The position numbers were made by a program, and so were the translations under genes. The notes below the pieces were generated by a model, which saw only the letters and a program-made list of their open reading frames with translations, ran no database searches and had not been told where the DNA came from. A DNA stretch of 41,577 bases from Methanocorpusculum sp. (GTDB lineage Archaea > Halobacteriota > Methanomicrobia > Methanomicrobiales > Methanocorpusculaceae). Shown piece after piece: positions 17,217-25,770 of this stretch. The stretch covers positions 1 to 41,577 of the forward strand of contig DALTWF010000013.1 of assembly GCA_029987235.1 (NCBI GenBank), given 5' to 3'. Positions within the stretch are counted from its first letter, which is position 1. The number at the start of each line of letters is the position of its first letter.

Positions 17217-17906
17217 TTAAATCCCCATAAATACAGCAATTATACACGCGCTGTCAAAAGAGTCATCATCTTCTTTTTCAGTGAGGGTCAGAATCCGGGT
17301 TTTTGACACAGTCTGCCCCGGTCCTATATCGCCCATGGATATGGAGTATGTACCGAGATATGATTTCACTTTTTTTCCGAGCAGTGAAACGTTTGCATAC
17401 ACATTTTTTGCGGTTTCCATACCGGAATTCGTTACAGAAACAGTAACCTCTACTTTGTCTTCGCCGGCAGGAACTGCAGAAATAACTGAACCATTTAATG
17501 CTTTGCGGATTTGTTTTTCGAAGCAGAGAAGCTGATTTCCTTTTGTGTCGTAAAACTTTAACTGTCCGTTTTTGAGGATAAATGATGCAGTATCATGAAG
17601 TTTTGTGAAGTATATGTCTTCAGCCTGCATAGTTTCAGGGTCTCCGGCAAGTAATGTTCTGATGAAATCACTAAACTGCAGTTTATTTTCTTCTTTAATT
17701 GTATATGTGCCGCTGTAGGTATTTAACTGCGCCTGACCTCCGGCATTGCCGTTTTCATCAAGGATAAGGGTAACAGCGTTGTCATTTGTAAGGTGCCATG
17801 TTCCAAAAACAGATGGAGTCTGTGTTGTTGCGGTGGTGACACAGCCTGCACAGAAAAGGACGGATACAACAAGAACTGCCCAAAGCATGAGTTTGAGATA
17901 TTTCAT
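17217..17906 (-). CDS. META-domain lipoprotein
   Basis: A 229-residue exported lipoprotein starting MKYLKLMLWAVLVV; the hydrophobic signal ends in the lipobox LFCAGC. The frame is open 47 codons further upstream, but only this start gives a signal peptide. After a short Thr linker comes a META (HslJ-like) domain: GTWHLTNDNAVTL, GNAGGQAQLNTYSGTYTI, the TLLAGDPETMQAEDIYFTKL block, and LKFYDTKGNQLLCFEK. The C-terminal ~85 residues form a beta-rich domain (EVTVSVTNSGMETAKNVYANV) like extracellular CARDB/FxLYD modules. Role unknown; surface-located. Confidence 0.8.
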   Translation of the reverse strand: MKYLKLMLWAVLVVSVLFCAGCVTTATTQTPSVFGTWHLTNDNAVTLILDENGNAGGQAQLNTYSGTYTIKEENKLQFSDFIRTLLAGDPETMQAEDIYFTKLHDTASFILKNGQLKFYDTKGNQLLCFEKQIRKALNGSVISAVPAGEDKVEVTVSVTNSGMETAKNVYANVSLLGKKVKSYLGTYSISMGDIGPGQTVSKTRILTLTEKEDDDSFDSACIIAVFMGI

Positions 17907-18076
17907 AAAATAGTGTGGTCCGCTGAAAAGAAATAAATTTTGTAGACTTCGAAAAGTATTGGAGTGTTCAAAAATATATTGCGAATAATTATACTTGTCA
18001 AAAAAGCTGTATGAGGTTTTGAGGTGCCGGTCTGGAACCTCAAACACTTCTGAACCGATTGAAATTGATTAAAAAA

Positions 18077-18655
18077 TTAAGCCGCCTTTCCCAGCTCAAA
18101 CGCCTTGACATTGATGTCAATCGTCTTTGGCGGGACATTGCGGCGGACCGCTTCAGCAAGGGATTCTGCAGCAAGCGGGAGCGTGTGCGATGCAGCACCC
18201 ATTAACACAATATTTGCAGCAAGCGGACTACCTGCTTCTGCTGCGAGTTTTGCTGCATCAACAAGCACCACTTTTCCAGACCATGCCTTAAGCTGCGCTT
18301 CAACATCTTCGAGTTTTGGCACCGGTTGCTTGTTCGAAAATACCGAAGTAGGCACAACCATTTCACGGTTTATAATCATAACTCCGTCCGGTTTTACGAA
18401 ATGCCGGTACCGAAGCGCCTCTAAAACATCGAATGCGATTAACAGGTCAGCAGTTCCCGGAACAATAAGAGAACCGTTTTTGCCGTCGATTCTGATATGC
18501 GTCTCAACAGAGCCCCCGCGCTGCGACATACCGTGTGTTTCCGCACCTGCAACATGGCGCCCTTCAATAACACATGCGTCACCGAGGACGTTTGATGCTA
18601 AAACCGTTCCCTGACCTCCGATACCAACAATAACTACATCAAATGACTTTTTCAT
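18077..18655 (-). CDS. iorB: Indolepyruvate:ferredoxin oxidoreductase, beta subunit
   Basis: Beta subunit of the enzyme that oxidatively decarboxylates aryl pyruvates (or runs the reaction in the synthetic direction in methanogens), using ferredoxin and CoA. The 192-residue protein starts MKKSFDVVIVGIGGQGTV, the glycine-rich gamma-domain opening of 2-oxoacid oxidoreductases, and has the AGAETHGMSQRGGSVETHIR block. The chosen ATG overlaps the iorA stop codon (ATGA) and has GGAGG upstream. The longer open frame upstream lies inside iorA. It is the second gene of the operon. Confidence 0.94.
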   Translation of the reverse strand: MKKSFDVVIVGIGGQGTVLASNVLGDACVIEGRHVAGAETHGMSQRGGSVETHIRIDGKNGSLIVPGTADLLIAFDVLEALRYRHFVKPDGVMIINREMVVPTSVFSNKQPVPKLEDVEAQLKAWSGKVVLVDAAKLAAEAGSPLAANIVLMGAASHTLPLAAESLAEAVRRNVPPKTIDINVKAFELGKAA

Positions 18656-20436
18656 TCTCTGTTTCCTCCCTTGTGAATTGCGCCCGCAGGACAAATGTCT
18701 GCACACACACCGCAGCCGGTACAAAGACCGGTAATCTTTGCCGCACCGGATTCATCGGTTTCAATTGCCGGACAGCCGTATTTCAGGCATGCGCCGCACT
18801 TTGTGCAGCGTCCGGTATCAACAACATATCTGTTGCGCTTGATTCCAAGGCGCTTGTTCATAATAACGCACGGCTGCTTGGCAATGATTACCTTTACGCC
18901 CTTCGTTTCCTTTGCGGTCTTTAAGATGCTTAAGAGATGGGTTAAATCATAGGGGTCGACCGATTCAACGAATGAAACACCGCAGGCACGGGCAAGTTCT
19001 TCAAGCGATACCTTCGGGGATTCAACACCTGCTGCCGTAACTCCGGTGTTCGGATTCGGCTGGTGACCTGTCATTGCAGTAATCCTGTTGTCGAGAATGA
19101 TTACCGTCTGGTTTGCGCCGTTGTAAACCGCGTTAATCAGACCGTTTACACCACTGTGCAGGAAGGTTGAGTCGCCGATTGTTGAAACAACTTCGGCGCC
19201 CTCGATTGCATGAGCAAGTCCTGAGCCGATAGTAATTGATGCACCCATGCAGACCGTGGTATCAACCGAACCCATCTGAAGACCAAGCGTGTAGCAACCG
19301 ATATCGGACGGAAAAATGCCGTCTTTGAAGACTTTTTTGATTGCGTAGAAGACCGAACGGTGCAGACAACCCGGGCAGAGAATCGGAGGTCTGACAGCAA
19401 CGGTTTGGGGCGCAGGCGCTTCTGCAAAGCAGTTTTTGGCAAATCCGCATTTTTCAAGGGCGACTGCTGCTGTTGCCGGGGAGAATTCGCCTTCATGCGG
19501 GAGGAACCCGTCCAGTTTTCCATGCACCGGAATGTTTCCTGCGACCTGGCGGACAGCTTCTTCGATTACTGGCATTAATTCTTCAATTACCAGAATTTCA
19601 GTATGCTTTGCGACAACGCCGGCAAGCCAGTTGCGGTCAACCGGGTATGCGCCGATGCTGATTAAGGAAACGTCTTCGGGAAGAACCTCTTTTACGTATG
19701 ATAGAGAAATTCCGCCTGCAATAACCGCTTTTTTGCCGCGGATTTCTGCTTTGTTGTACCCTGTTTCAACGAGATATTTTGCGACCGGTTCCTGTTTCTG
19801 CGTCAGCAAAACATGCAGCGGGCGGGTGTGTGCGGGGATTACGACATACTGGTTCGGGTTTTTCTCAAATGCGCCCTTGCGTGTGGAGGCTGTGGGCTCT
19901 CCAAGAGCGACATCTGCTTTGGAATGGCAGATGCGTGTTGTCGGGCGGAATAAAACCGGCAGGGCGAATTTTTCCGAGAGTTCAAAGGCCGACTTCATGA
20001 AGTCATGGGCTTCCTGCACGTTTGAGGGGTCAAGACAGGGAATCTGGGCGAACTTTGCGTACATACGCGAGTCCTGTTCGTTCTGGGAACTGTGTGCGAA
20101 CGGGTCGTCTGCCGAAAGGATGACAAATCCCCCCTTTGTTCCGGTGTAGGATGAGGTCATAAGAGGGTCTGCTGCTACGTTTAAGCCGACATGTTTCATG
20201 GTGACCATTGACCGAAGCCCGCACCAGCTTGCTGCAAGTGCATTTTCAAAGGCCACTTTTTCATTTACGGACCATTCAAGGTAGAACCACGGCTCTTTTA
20301 CCGTGCGGAGCTTGTCCACGACCTCGGATGACGGGGTTCCCGGATAGCCTGAGGCGAAATCAATACCTGCTTCTAAACAGGCATGAGCCACGGCATCGTT
20401 TCCAAGGAGATATTTTCGGTTGATACTCTCTGCCAT
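18652..20436 (-). CDS. iorA: Indolepyruvate:ferredoxin oxidoreductase, alpha subunit
   Basis: Thiamine-diphosphate and iron-sulfur subunit (about 594 residues) of indolepyruvate:ferredoxin oxidoreductase. Visible parts are the pyrimidine-binding domain (GNDAVAHACLEAGIDFASGYPGTPSSE), the thiamine-pyrophosphate motif GDSTFLHSGVNGLINAVYN with the preceding CPGCLHRS, and a C-terminal ferredoxin-like domain with two 4Fe-4S motifs, CTKCGACLKYGCP and CTGCGVCADICP. The MAESINRKYLLGND start is preferred; an ATG 10 codons upstream is weaker. A CATATAAATG TATA-like element lies about 68 bases upstream on the minus strand. Overlaps iorB by four bases. Confidence 0.95.
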   Translation of the reverse strand: MAESINRKYLLGNDAVAHACLEAGIDFASGYPGTPSSEVVDKLRTVKEPWFYLEWSVNEKVAFENALAASWCGLRSMVTMKHVGLNVAADPLMTSSYTGTKGGFVILSADDPFAHSSQNEQDSRMYAKFAQIPCLDPSNVQEAHDFMKSAFELSEKFALPVLFRPTTRICHSKADVALGEPTASTRKGAFEKNPNQYVVIPAHTRPLHVLLTQKQEPVAKYLVETGYNKAEIRGKKAVIAGGISLSYVKEVLPEDVSLISIGAYPVDRNWLAGVVAKHTEILVIEELMPVIEEAVRQVAGNIPVHGKLDGFLPHEGEFSPATAAVALEKCGFAKNCFAEAPAPQTVAVRPPILCPGCLHRSVFYAIKKVFKDGIFPSDIGCYTLGLQMGSVDTTVCMGASITIGSGLAHAIEGAEVVSTIGDSTFLHSGVNGLINAVYNGANQTVIILDNRITAMTGHQPNPNTGVTAAGVESPKVSLEELARACGVSFVESVDPYDLTHLLSILKTAKETKGVKVIIAKQPCVIMNKRLGIKRNRYVVDTGRCTKCGACLKYGCPAIETDESGAAKITGLCTGCGVCADICPAGAIHKGGNRE

Positions 20437-20503
20437 ATGTAGAATAGTATTTGTTTTTACGGGCATTTAACTATGTGACATAAACGCCTGAAGTATTTGA
20501 AAA

Positions 20504-20513
20504 CATTTATATG
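20504..20513. promoter_or_regulatory. Shared TATA-like element between iorA and tRNA-Ile
   Basis: CATTTATATG reads as a TATA box in both directions. On the plus strand it lies about 40 bases before the tRNA; on the minus strand about 70 bases before iorA. No other TATA candidate is visible in the gap. Confidence 0.4.
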
Positions 20514-20548
20514 TTGATAATGCGAATAGTATAGAGCACTAAAGCATT

Positions 20549-20622
20549 GGGCGAGTAGCATAGCTAGGTGGTGCGCCCGGCTGATAACCGGGAGGTCATG
20601 AGTTCGAATCTCATCTTGCCCA
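20549..20622 (+). tRNA. tRNA-Ile (anticodon GAT)
   Basis: A 74-nucleotide tRNA. The acceptor stem GGGCGAG/CTTGCCC has one G-T wobble, the anticodon arm is CCGGCTGATAACCGG with anticodon GAT, and the T arm contains GTTCGAATC. The discriminator base is A. The 3' CCA is not encoded and there is no intron. A TATA-like element lies about 40 bases upstream. Confidence 0.96.
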
Positions 20623-20685
20623 CTTCTTTTTCTGATTTCTAAAGTTCAGTAAGTATCTATCGTTTTTTGAAAATTAATAAAAAAA

Positions 20686-22326
20686 TTATTCTTCCTTATT
20701 CTGCATTGAATAGCGCCGGTTCAGACTTTCCATGGTCTCGATATCGACCACGTCTTTATCATCCCGCAGCCGCACAAACCGCGGAAACCGCAGAGCGTAT
20801 CCTGCTTCATAATTGACCGAACGCTGCAGTTCCGCATACCCGACTTCAAAGACCACGTCCGGCTCAAATGAAACGGTTCTTCCTTTTTCTGCGATGATTT
20901 TGTCTTTGAAGATGTCATATAAGGTATTCAGCATTGCATCATCAATACCGGTTGCGACTCTTGATATTTCAAGAAGCTCCCCGTTTTCGTCCTGGCAGGC
21001 TAACAGGAACGAGCCGAATACTTTTGCACGTTTTCCCTCGCCCCATTCCGCGCCGGTGACGACCAGATCTATGGTGTCTACTTCCGGCTTGATTTTAATC
21101 CAGTATTTACCGCGGTTTCCGGGGATATACGGCGCATCACGGACTTTGAGCATGATGCCTTCATTTCCTGCATCAAGAGCCGCATGATAATATGCTTCGA
21201 TTTCCTCGGCGCTTGATGAAACAAGCTGCGGGGCAACATACTCTGTCAGCGTCTCCTCAAGGATTTTGCGCCGTTCGGAAAACGGCAAATCAATCAGCGT
21301 TTCGCCGTCTCTGACTAAAATATCAAAGACACAGGGGCGCATCTCGATTTTTTCAGCTGCATCGGCTATGTCGTGCTTTCGTCTGATGCGGCGGAGCACG
21401 GTCTGGAAAGGCATCGGTTTTCCGTTTAATATGGCGATTACCTCGCCGTCGATGATAACATCATGCGCGGTTGCGCCCCTCAGTTTTTCGACCACATCCG
21501 GTAAAGACGCCGTCATTTCCTCGAGTTTGCGTGAATAAATGGCGCAAGCGTTTCCGACTTTATGGAACTGGAACCGGCTTCCGTCATATTTGTTTTCCGC
21601 GGCAAGCGTGCCGTGTGTTTCCACCATTCCCGAAATCGAACCCTGCTGCGCAAGCATCATTTTTACCGGCTTAAACGGCGTAATATGTGTTTCCATTAAG
21701 GTATGGGGCGCATCTTTTGCAAGTACCGCAACTTCACCGAGGTCATTTAACGCCTGATGTGCATGGTCAATTACTCCTGCCGGGATATTGAACGCGGATG
21801 CAATCGCGTCTTTAACAACTCCTTCTCCGACACCGATACGCATTTCTTCAAGCATCAGCCGTGCAATATAGCGCCCCTCAAGCGGGGAGGCGTTTGAGAA
21901 AAGGTACTGGGCGGAGCGCATTCTTTCCTGCTGGGATTTGCGGCCGGAGACTTTTGCCATCTGCAAAAAGCGGTTGTACACATCGGTCAGTTCCAGTTCT
22001 TCGGAGAAGAACATTGTCTGTTCCCTGTGGTTGAGCAGTTCTTCAACGACTTCACCGGTGTCGCCTGATTCGTTTATTCTGGCAATTACATATTCTTTCT
22101 TTTTGCCGATAACGTATGCAAGTGCATCGTAAAGAAGAGCAGGGCCGAATCCCAGTTTTTCCGCTGACCAGTCGGGGAAGAGTTTTCCGCGCATGAAGCG
22201 GACGAAGATTTTCAGTTCGTCTGATTCAAGGGAGGGGAAATATTTTGCCAGAATATCGGTCATCGCAAGACGTGATGAGACTTTTTCCAGTTCGGAGGCA
22301 ATGCGTGCAAATTCGGCGAAGAGCAT
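20686..22326 (-). CDS. lig: ATP-dependent DNA ligase
   Basis: Seals nicks in replication and repair. The 546-residue archaeal-type ligase has an N-terminal DNA-binding domain, then the nucleotidyltransferase domain with the adenylated lysine Lys246 in ENKYDGSRFQFHK (motif I). Further motifs are DVIIDGEVIA (III), RPCVFDILV (IIIa), NEGIMLKVRDAPY (IV) and KYWIKIKPEV (V), then the OB-fold domain. Length is normal. The upstream minus-strand sequence (22,327-22,375) is a run of ATATAT and TATGGGT repeats that holds the TATA box. It stands alone. Confidence 0.95.
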   Translation of the reverse strand: MLFAEFARIASELEKVSSRLAMTDILAKYFPSLESDELKIFVRFMRGKLFPDWSAEKLGFGPALLYDALAYVIGKKKEYVIARINESGDTGEVVEELLNHREQTMFFSEELELTDVYNRFLQMAKVSGRKSQQERMRSAQYLFSNASPLEGRYIARLMLEEMRIGVGEGVVKDAIASAFNIPAGVIDHAHQALNDLGEVAVLAKDAPHTLMETHITPFKPVKMMLAQQGSISGMVETHGTLAAENKYDGSRFQFHKVGNACAIYSRKLEEMTASLPDVVEKLRGATAHDVIIDGEVIAILNGKPMPFQTVLRRIRRKHDIADAAEKIEMRPCVFDILVRDGETLIDLPFSERRKILEETLTEYVAPQLVSSSAEEIEAYYHAALDAGNEGIMLKVRDAPYIPGNRGKYWIKIKPEVDTIDLVVTGAEWGEGKRAKVFGSFLLACQDENGELLEISRVATGIDDAMLNTLYDIFKDKIIAEKGRTVSFEPDVVFEVGYAELQRSVNYEAGYALRFPRFVRLRDDKDVVDIETMESLNRRYSMQNKEE

Positions 22327-22489
22327 AGATATATTATATATGGGTTATATGGGTTTATTATATATGGGTCTGTGGTATTGAATATTTTTTCAACCGGCAG
22401 GTAATCTGACCCCTTGTGTATATGTATAGCGGTGGGATGACGATAGGGTGGTGATGGGATGGAGAGGGGTACCTTGTTTTCAGTTTAGA

Positions 22490-23164
22490 TTACTGCAGGT
22501 CATCCATCTTTTCCGGCAATAAGTCAGAACCAAGCTTTCCATCCCATTTCGTTGTTTTAATTGATGCCGTGAATAGTTTTTTAAGCCACCGAAAAGATAG
22601 TGCACTTGCTCTCCTCTCAAAGATGAAATAGTCCACCGGGCGCCACAAAATAACCCATCCGACAACAGACAGTCCCTGACTTATTCCGACAATCAATCCA
22701 ACTTTATCAAAATGGAGTAATAAAATCTCAGCAACCCCCAGGCAAATCACAAGAGATGCGAATCCGAATATGGTACTTCGTATATTTTCCACATTTGCCT
22801 GATGCAGTTTATTTTTTATCAAAGGGGAAATTTGGAGGAGGCTTGAATGAAAATCCTCTTTAATATTCTGATACCGTGCATTTTCAAGAACTGCCGGCGC
22901 AAGGTGAAAAACGATAGAAACTGAGCCGGACTTGAGATATTTTTCACTTAGGAGATCCTGTATCATATATTTAACTACTTCGGGGTCAAATTCAGGTTTT
23001 GCCTCTCCAAAGTCCAGATTGGTTTCAGTGATGTAGAGTCCGGCAATTTTTCTGATGTACGCATCGATAATCAAACCTTCTGTGCCATATCTGTACTGAA
23101 AAATATTGCTGTTGCATCTGCCTTGATAAGGTAGATCATTGGATGAACTGCCGGTTTTTGCCAT
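22490..23164 (-). CDS. Unknown protein with two membrane helices
   Basis: A 224-residue protein. Residues 1-128 are soluble and mixed alpha/beta; a two-helix membrane hairpin occupies about 131-150 and 154-174; a basic cytoplasmic tail follows. No motif that I can name. Base composition is more A/T-rich than the neighbouring ligase, which fits an accessory gene. The start MAKTGSSSND faces an AT-rich gap shared divergently with the MntA-like gene. Confidence 0.65.
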   Translation of the reverse strand: MAKTGSSSNDLPYQGRCNSNIFQYRYGTEGLIIDAYIRKIAGLYITETNLDFGEAKPEFDPEVVKYMIQDLLSEKYLKSGSVSIVFHLAPAVLENARYQNIKEDFHSSLLQISPLIKNKLHQANVENIRSTIFGFASLVICLGVAEILLLHFDKVGLIVGISQGLSVVGWVILWRPVDYFIFERRASALSFRWLKKLFTASIKTTKWDGKLGSDLLPEKMDDLQ

Positions 23165-23387
23165 GGGTATCAGTAGTATTCAGGTCGGATTTTTTGTCTC
23201 AGATGTGGTGAGCAAGCAATATGTCCTGAGGTATCCGTATAATCGTATGATATATTTCATTATATAAATATATATCTCATATTATCTTTCTTCTTGAGTC
23301 TGTGCCGTTTATGTGTCGCTAAAGAGTTGTTTGCGACAGGGGCGGGTATTGAAAACTATTTACGGTTTTCATGCACATTATACCTTA

Positions 23388-23714
23388 ATGAATGACTATG
23401 CGAGTATCAAAGAGTCCTGTCTTGCCCTGCTGAAAGAGGATGCGGTGCTTCTTTCGGAAAGATACGGGGTGGATGCTCTCGGTGTTTTCGGTTCGGTCGC
23501 ACGGGGTGAGGATAAGTCGGCGTCTGATATCAATATCCTGTATCATTTTGCAGATGACCGGGGGGACCTTGAGGAGTTTATAGGGCTCAAAAATCATCTT
23601 GAGCTTTTGTTCAAACGGGAGATTGACCTGATTTCCTGTGATTATATCTGTGAGAAGAAGGCTGACAATATTTCGCATGATGTGATTTTTATCTTCGACC
23701 GGAGGGGCGTGTGA
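23388..23714 (+). CDS. MntA-like minimal nucleotidyltransferase (antitoxin partner)
   Basis: A 108-residue nucleotidyltransferase of the MNT group, which in characterised MntA/HepT pairs adds AMP to the HepT toxin. The catalytic Gly-Ser (residues 35-36) lies in FGSVARGEDKSASDIN. The family motif has GS followed by DxD; here the second Asp is Asn (Asp47, Asn49). The third acidic position is kept in KREIDLI. I start at the ATG at 23388 rather than the open upstream codons from 23313. The stop codon overlaps the GTG start of the HepT-like gene by four bases, typical for this pair. The N49 change may weaken metal-dependent catalysis. Confidence 0.85.
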   Translation: MNDYASIKESCLALLKEDAVLLSERYGVDALGVFGSVARGEDKSASDINILYHFADDRGDLEEFIGLKNHLELLFKREIDLISCDYICEKKADNISHDVIFIFDRRGV

Positions 23715-24076
23715 GTAAAGCTGGGGGCGGCCGTCCGTGGCAGGAGTTTTCGCCGGAGCGTGACCGGGTGCTTTTGGCTGCGATTGCGGAGCGGTGCAGG
23801 CGTATCGGGGAGATTACGTCGCATGTTTCCAGGGCTGAGTTTCTTGCCGGGTTTTTGTATCAGGATGCGGTGATTCAGGCGCTTGAGGTTATTGGTGAGG
23901 CGTGCGGGAAGTTGTCGCCTGGGCTTCGGGAGAGGCATGAGGATATTGCGTTTCGTCAGATGAAGGAGTTGAGAAATGTCCTGATTCATCAGTTTGATTC
24001 GGTTGATCTGGAGCGTGTGTGGGTTATTGCGAGAAGGAGTGTTCCTGAGTTTTGTGCGAAGGTTAGAAGGCTTTAG
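23711..24076 (+). CDS. HepT-like (DUF86) protein
   Basis: A 121-residue all-helical HEPN-fold protein, partner of the preceding MntA-like gene and read from a GTG overlapping its stop. HepT toxins carry RxxxxHxY, the RNase active site with the tyrosine that MntA AMPylates. Here the motif is R88-NVLI-H93-Q-F95, so Arg and His are kept while the tyrosine is phenylalanine. The rest (YQDAVIQALEVIGEACGKLS, VDLERVW) follows the family. The N-terminus MSKAGGGRPWQEF is longer than usual. RNase activity is possible; AMPylation at the usual site is not. Confidence 0.85.
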   Translation: MSKAGGGRPWQEFSPERDRVLLAAIAERCRRIGEITSHVSRAEFLAGFLYQDAVIQALEVIGEACGKLSPGLRERHEDIAFRQMKELRNVLIHQFDSVDLERVWVIARRSVPEFCAKVRRL

Positions 24077-24127
24077 GGGGGAGGGAAAATCACAATCTAT
24101 TTTTCCCTTGGGTGTTAAGTTATTTGT

Positions 24128-24535
24128 ATGTCTGAATATGATTATAATCTTGAGGATGCTTTTGAGGAGTATCTTTGTTTTTCTGCGGTCCTTTCACAAA
24201 AGCTGCAGGCTGCGTCGGATGCAATAGAAAATCTTGCGGATGAGGAGGAGGCTGAGGCTGAGTATGTGCGGTCGGTTGTTTCTTCGGTGATGAGGCCGGT
24301 TATGGATTTGATGGAGCATAAGATTAACCGGTATCCGTGGTCGGTGGAGAATTGTAAGGGTATGGTTATGATTTGCGGAGATAAGGCAACTGCCCGGCGG
24401 TTTGTGAAAAATCAGATTGCTTTGTATGAGGAGTATTATGCGCTGCTTCCGGTCAGTGTTGCGAGGGAGAAGGTTGATGAGCAGTGGGGCAAGGTGCAGT
24501 GCGGGTTTGATGCGGTGCTGAAAGAACTGGAGTAA
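24128..24535 (+). CDS. Unknown acidic helical protein next to the MntA/HepT pair
   Basis: A 135-residue soluble, acidic, predicted helical protein without cysteine motifs or membrane segments. I do not recognise it. It contains YPWSVENCKGMVMICGDKATARRFVKNQIALYEEYYALLP in its second half. Codon use (many GAG, GAT, GTT, TTT) resembles the MntA/HepT genes just upstream (51-base gap), suggesting a shared origin. It ends 33 bases before palindromic element B. Confidence 0.6.
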   Translation: MSEYDYNLEDAFEEYLCFSAVLSQKLQAASDAIENLADEEEAEAEYVRSVVSSVMRPVMDLMEHKINRYPWSVENCKGMVMICGDKATARRFVKNQIALYEEYYALLPVSVAREKVDEQWGKVQCGFDAVLKELE

Positions 24536-24568
24536 TATTTTTTGGGGTGCTGTCCCGTCTCTTTTTTT

Positions 24569-24701
24569 AAAATGCTGCTTGTGTTTTTGTAAATGCTGCT
24601 TCGGTGCTGCTTGCTGAATCGGGCTAAAATGTGGTCTATTCGGCTGTTTGAGGGTGTTTTGATTTGAGAAGCAGCAGAAGCAGCATTTTGGGTTGTTTGG
24701 G
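24569..24701. repeat. Palindromic element, copy B
   Basis: Begins AAAATGCTGCTTGTGTTTTT and ends AGCAGCAGAAGCAGCATTTT (to 24689). The arms are imperfect compared with copy A, but the central segment (GGCTAAAATG, TTTGAGGGTG, GATTTGAGAAGC) is clearly related. The following 12 bases GGGTTGTTTGGG are shared, in reverse orientation, with copy C, so the homology of B and C extends past the palindrome. Confidence 0.85.
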
Positions 24702-24767
24702 ATGGATTAAGAAATCCTGTTTATCTTCAAAAAGATATATGGCAAATTAATCACAATATATCTATTC

Positions 24768-25430
24768 ATGGATAAGAATGATTTATTTTCTGATGTACCA
24801 CCACTTAAAAAATGTGACGGATGTAATCTCTTTTTTGAGGAGGGGGAATTAAAACAATGTCATGCCTGTGGAAAATATTTCTGTTCCGAGTGTCAGAAAA
24901 CACATAATTGCAGAACCGCAACACAATCTCCAGTTGAAAAGGCAGTGCCTGTTTCAAATATTGATAATACTGCTGCACTGCAACACACTGAATCTGTAAA
25001 TCATGCAACTAAAAAAGAAAATGATGAATTTGTCATTAAATTACATGGTTCTATGTTTATATTTCCAGTGATTGTTCTGATATTGGGATTAATCTTATTG
25101 GTTATTTTTGCACCAGTCGGGTTGGTAGTATTAATAATCGGCATAATTATCTTAATTTCCAGAGTAATAAAATTCAATAGTTATTATATCAAAATTACTC
25201 CTCAAGGTATTTCAATCTGCGATACTTTCCTAAACAAGGGAGATACAAATATTAGATTAAATAAAATTGATGGAATAGATGTTAGCGCAAAAGTATCCGA
25301 TCGTTTACTTGGTAGGGGAAAAATTGTAATATATTCGGTAGGAGGAAGAAAGATCTTTTTTGGTCCAATAGGAAAACCATACCAAAATAAGGACAGAATA
25401 TTAGACTTAATTGATAAGTATTCCGAGTAA
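24768..25430 (+). CDS. Zinc-finger membrane protein with PH-like domain, framed by inverted palindromic elements
   Basis: A 220-residue protein. Residues 16-48 hold an AN1-like zinc cluster with spacing C16-x2-C19-x11-C31-x2-C34-x4-C39-x2-C42-x3-H46-x-C48. A polar linker follows, then two adjacent hydrophobic helices (about 96-131), then a beta-rich domain (138-220) resembling bacterial PH-like domains. Function unknown; a membrane-bound sensor or adaptor is possible. The gene is markedly AT-rich compared with the core genes. It lies alone between copies B and C of the palindromic element, which point in opposite directions. This suggests acquisition as a cassette. TATA-like runs lie 10-35 bases before the ATG. 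Confidence 0.7.
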   Translation: MDKNDLFSDVPPLKKCDGCNLFFEEGELKQCHACGKYFCSECQKTHNCRTATQSPVEKAVPVSNIDNTAALQHTESVNHATKKENDEFVIKLHGSMFIFPVIVLILGLILLVIFAPVGLVVLIIGIIILISRVIKFNSYYIKITPQGISICDTFLNKGDTNIRLNKIDGIDVSAKVSDRLLGRGKIVIYSVGGRKIFFGPIGKPYQNKDRILDLIDKYSE

Positions 25431-25617
25431 ATATGGGAAATATAACATAGGTGGAGATACTTATACCCTCAGTGGCAGTTACCTTTATCTTTATAGATCT
25501 ATTGCAACATATAGGAAAATTCATAGTTAATAGTATCAACTCCCCCTCATTTTTCTAATGCCTCTCTCTCCTTAAAAATAAGGCATATCATATAAATTTC
25601 AAATAATCCCGCCAGCA

Positions 25618-25739
25618 CCCAAACAACCCAAAATGCTGCTTCTGCTGCTTCTCAAATCAAAACACCCTTAAATCGCCTAAATGAGCCCTTTACAGAGCTT
25701 TTTGAGAAGCAGCATCTCCAAAAACAGAAGCAGCATTTT
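25618..25739. repeat. Palindromic element, copy C (inverted relative to B)
   Basis: CCCAAACAACCC (25618-25629) is followed by AAAATGCTGCTTCTGCTGCT and, at the other end, by AAAACAGAAGCAGCATTTT. Read on the minus strand it aligns with copy B throughout, including GGTGTTTTGATTTGAGAAGC. Its right end lies 31 bases from the end of the geranylgeranyl reductase gene. Confidence 0.85.
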
Positions 25740-25770
25740 CACACCGCACCAAAAACCTGCCTGCTGAAAA

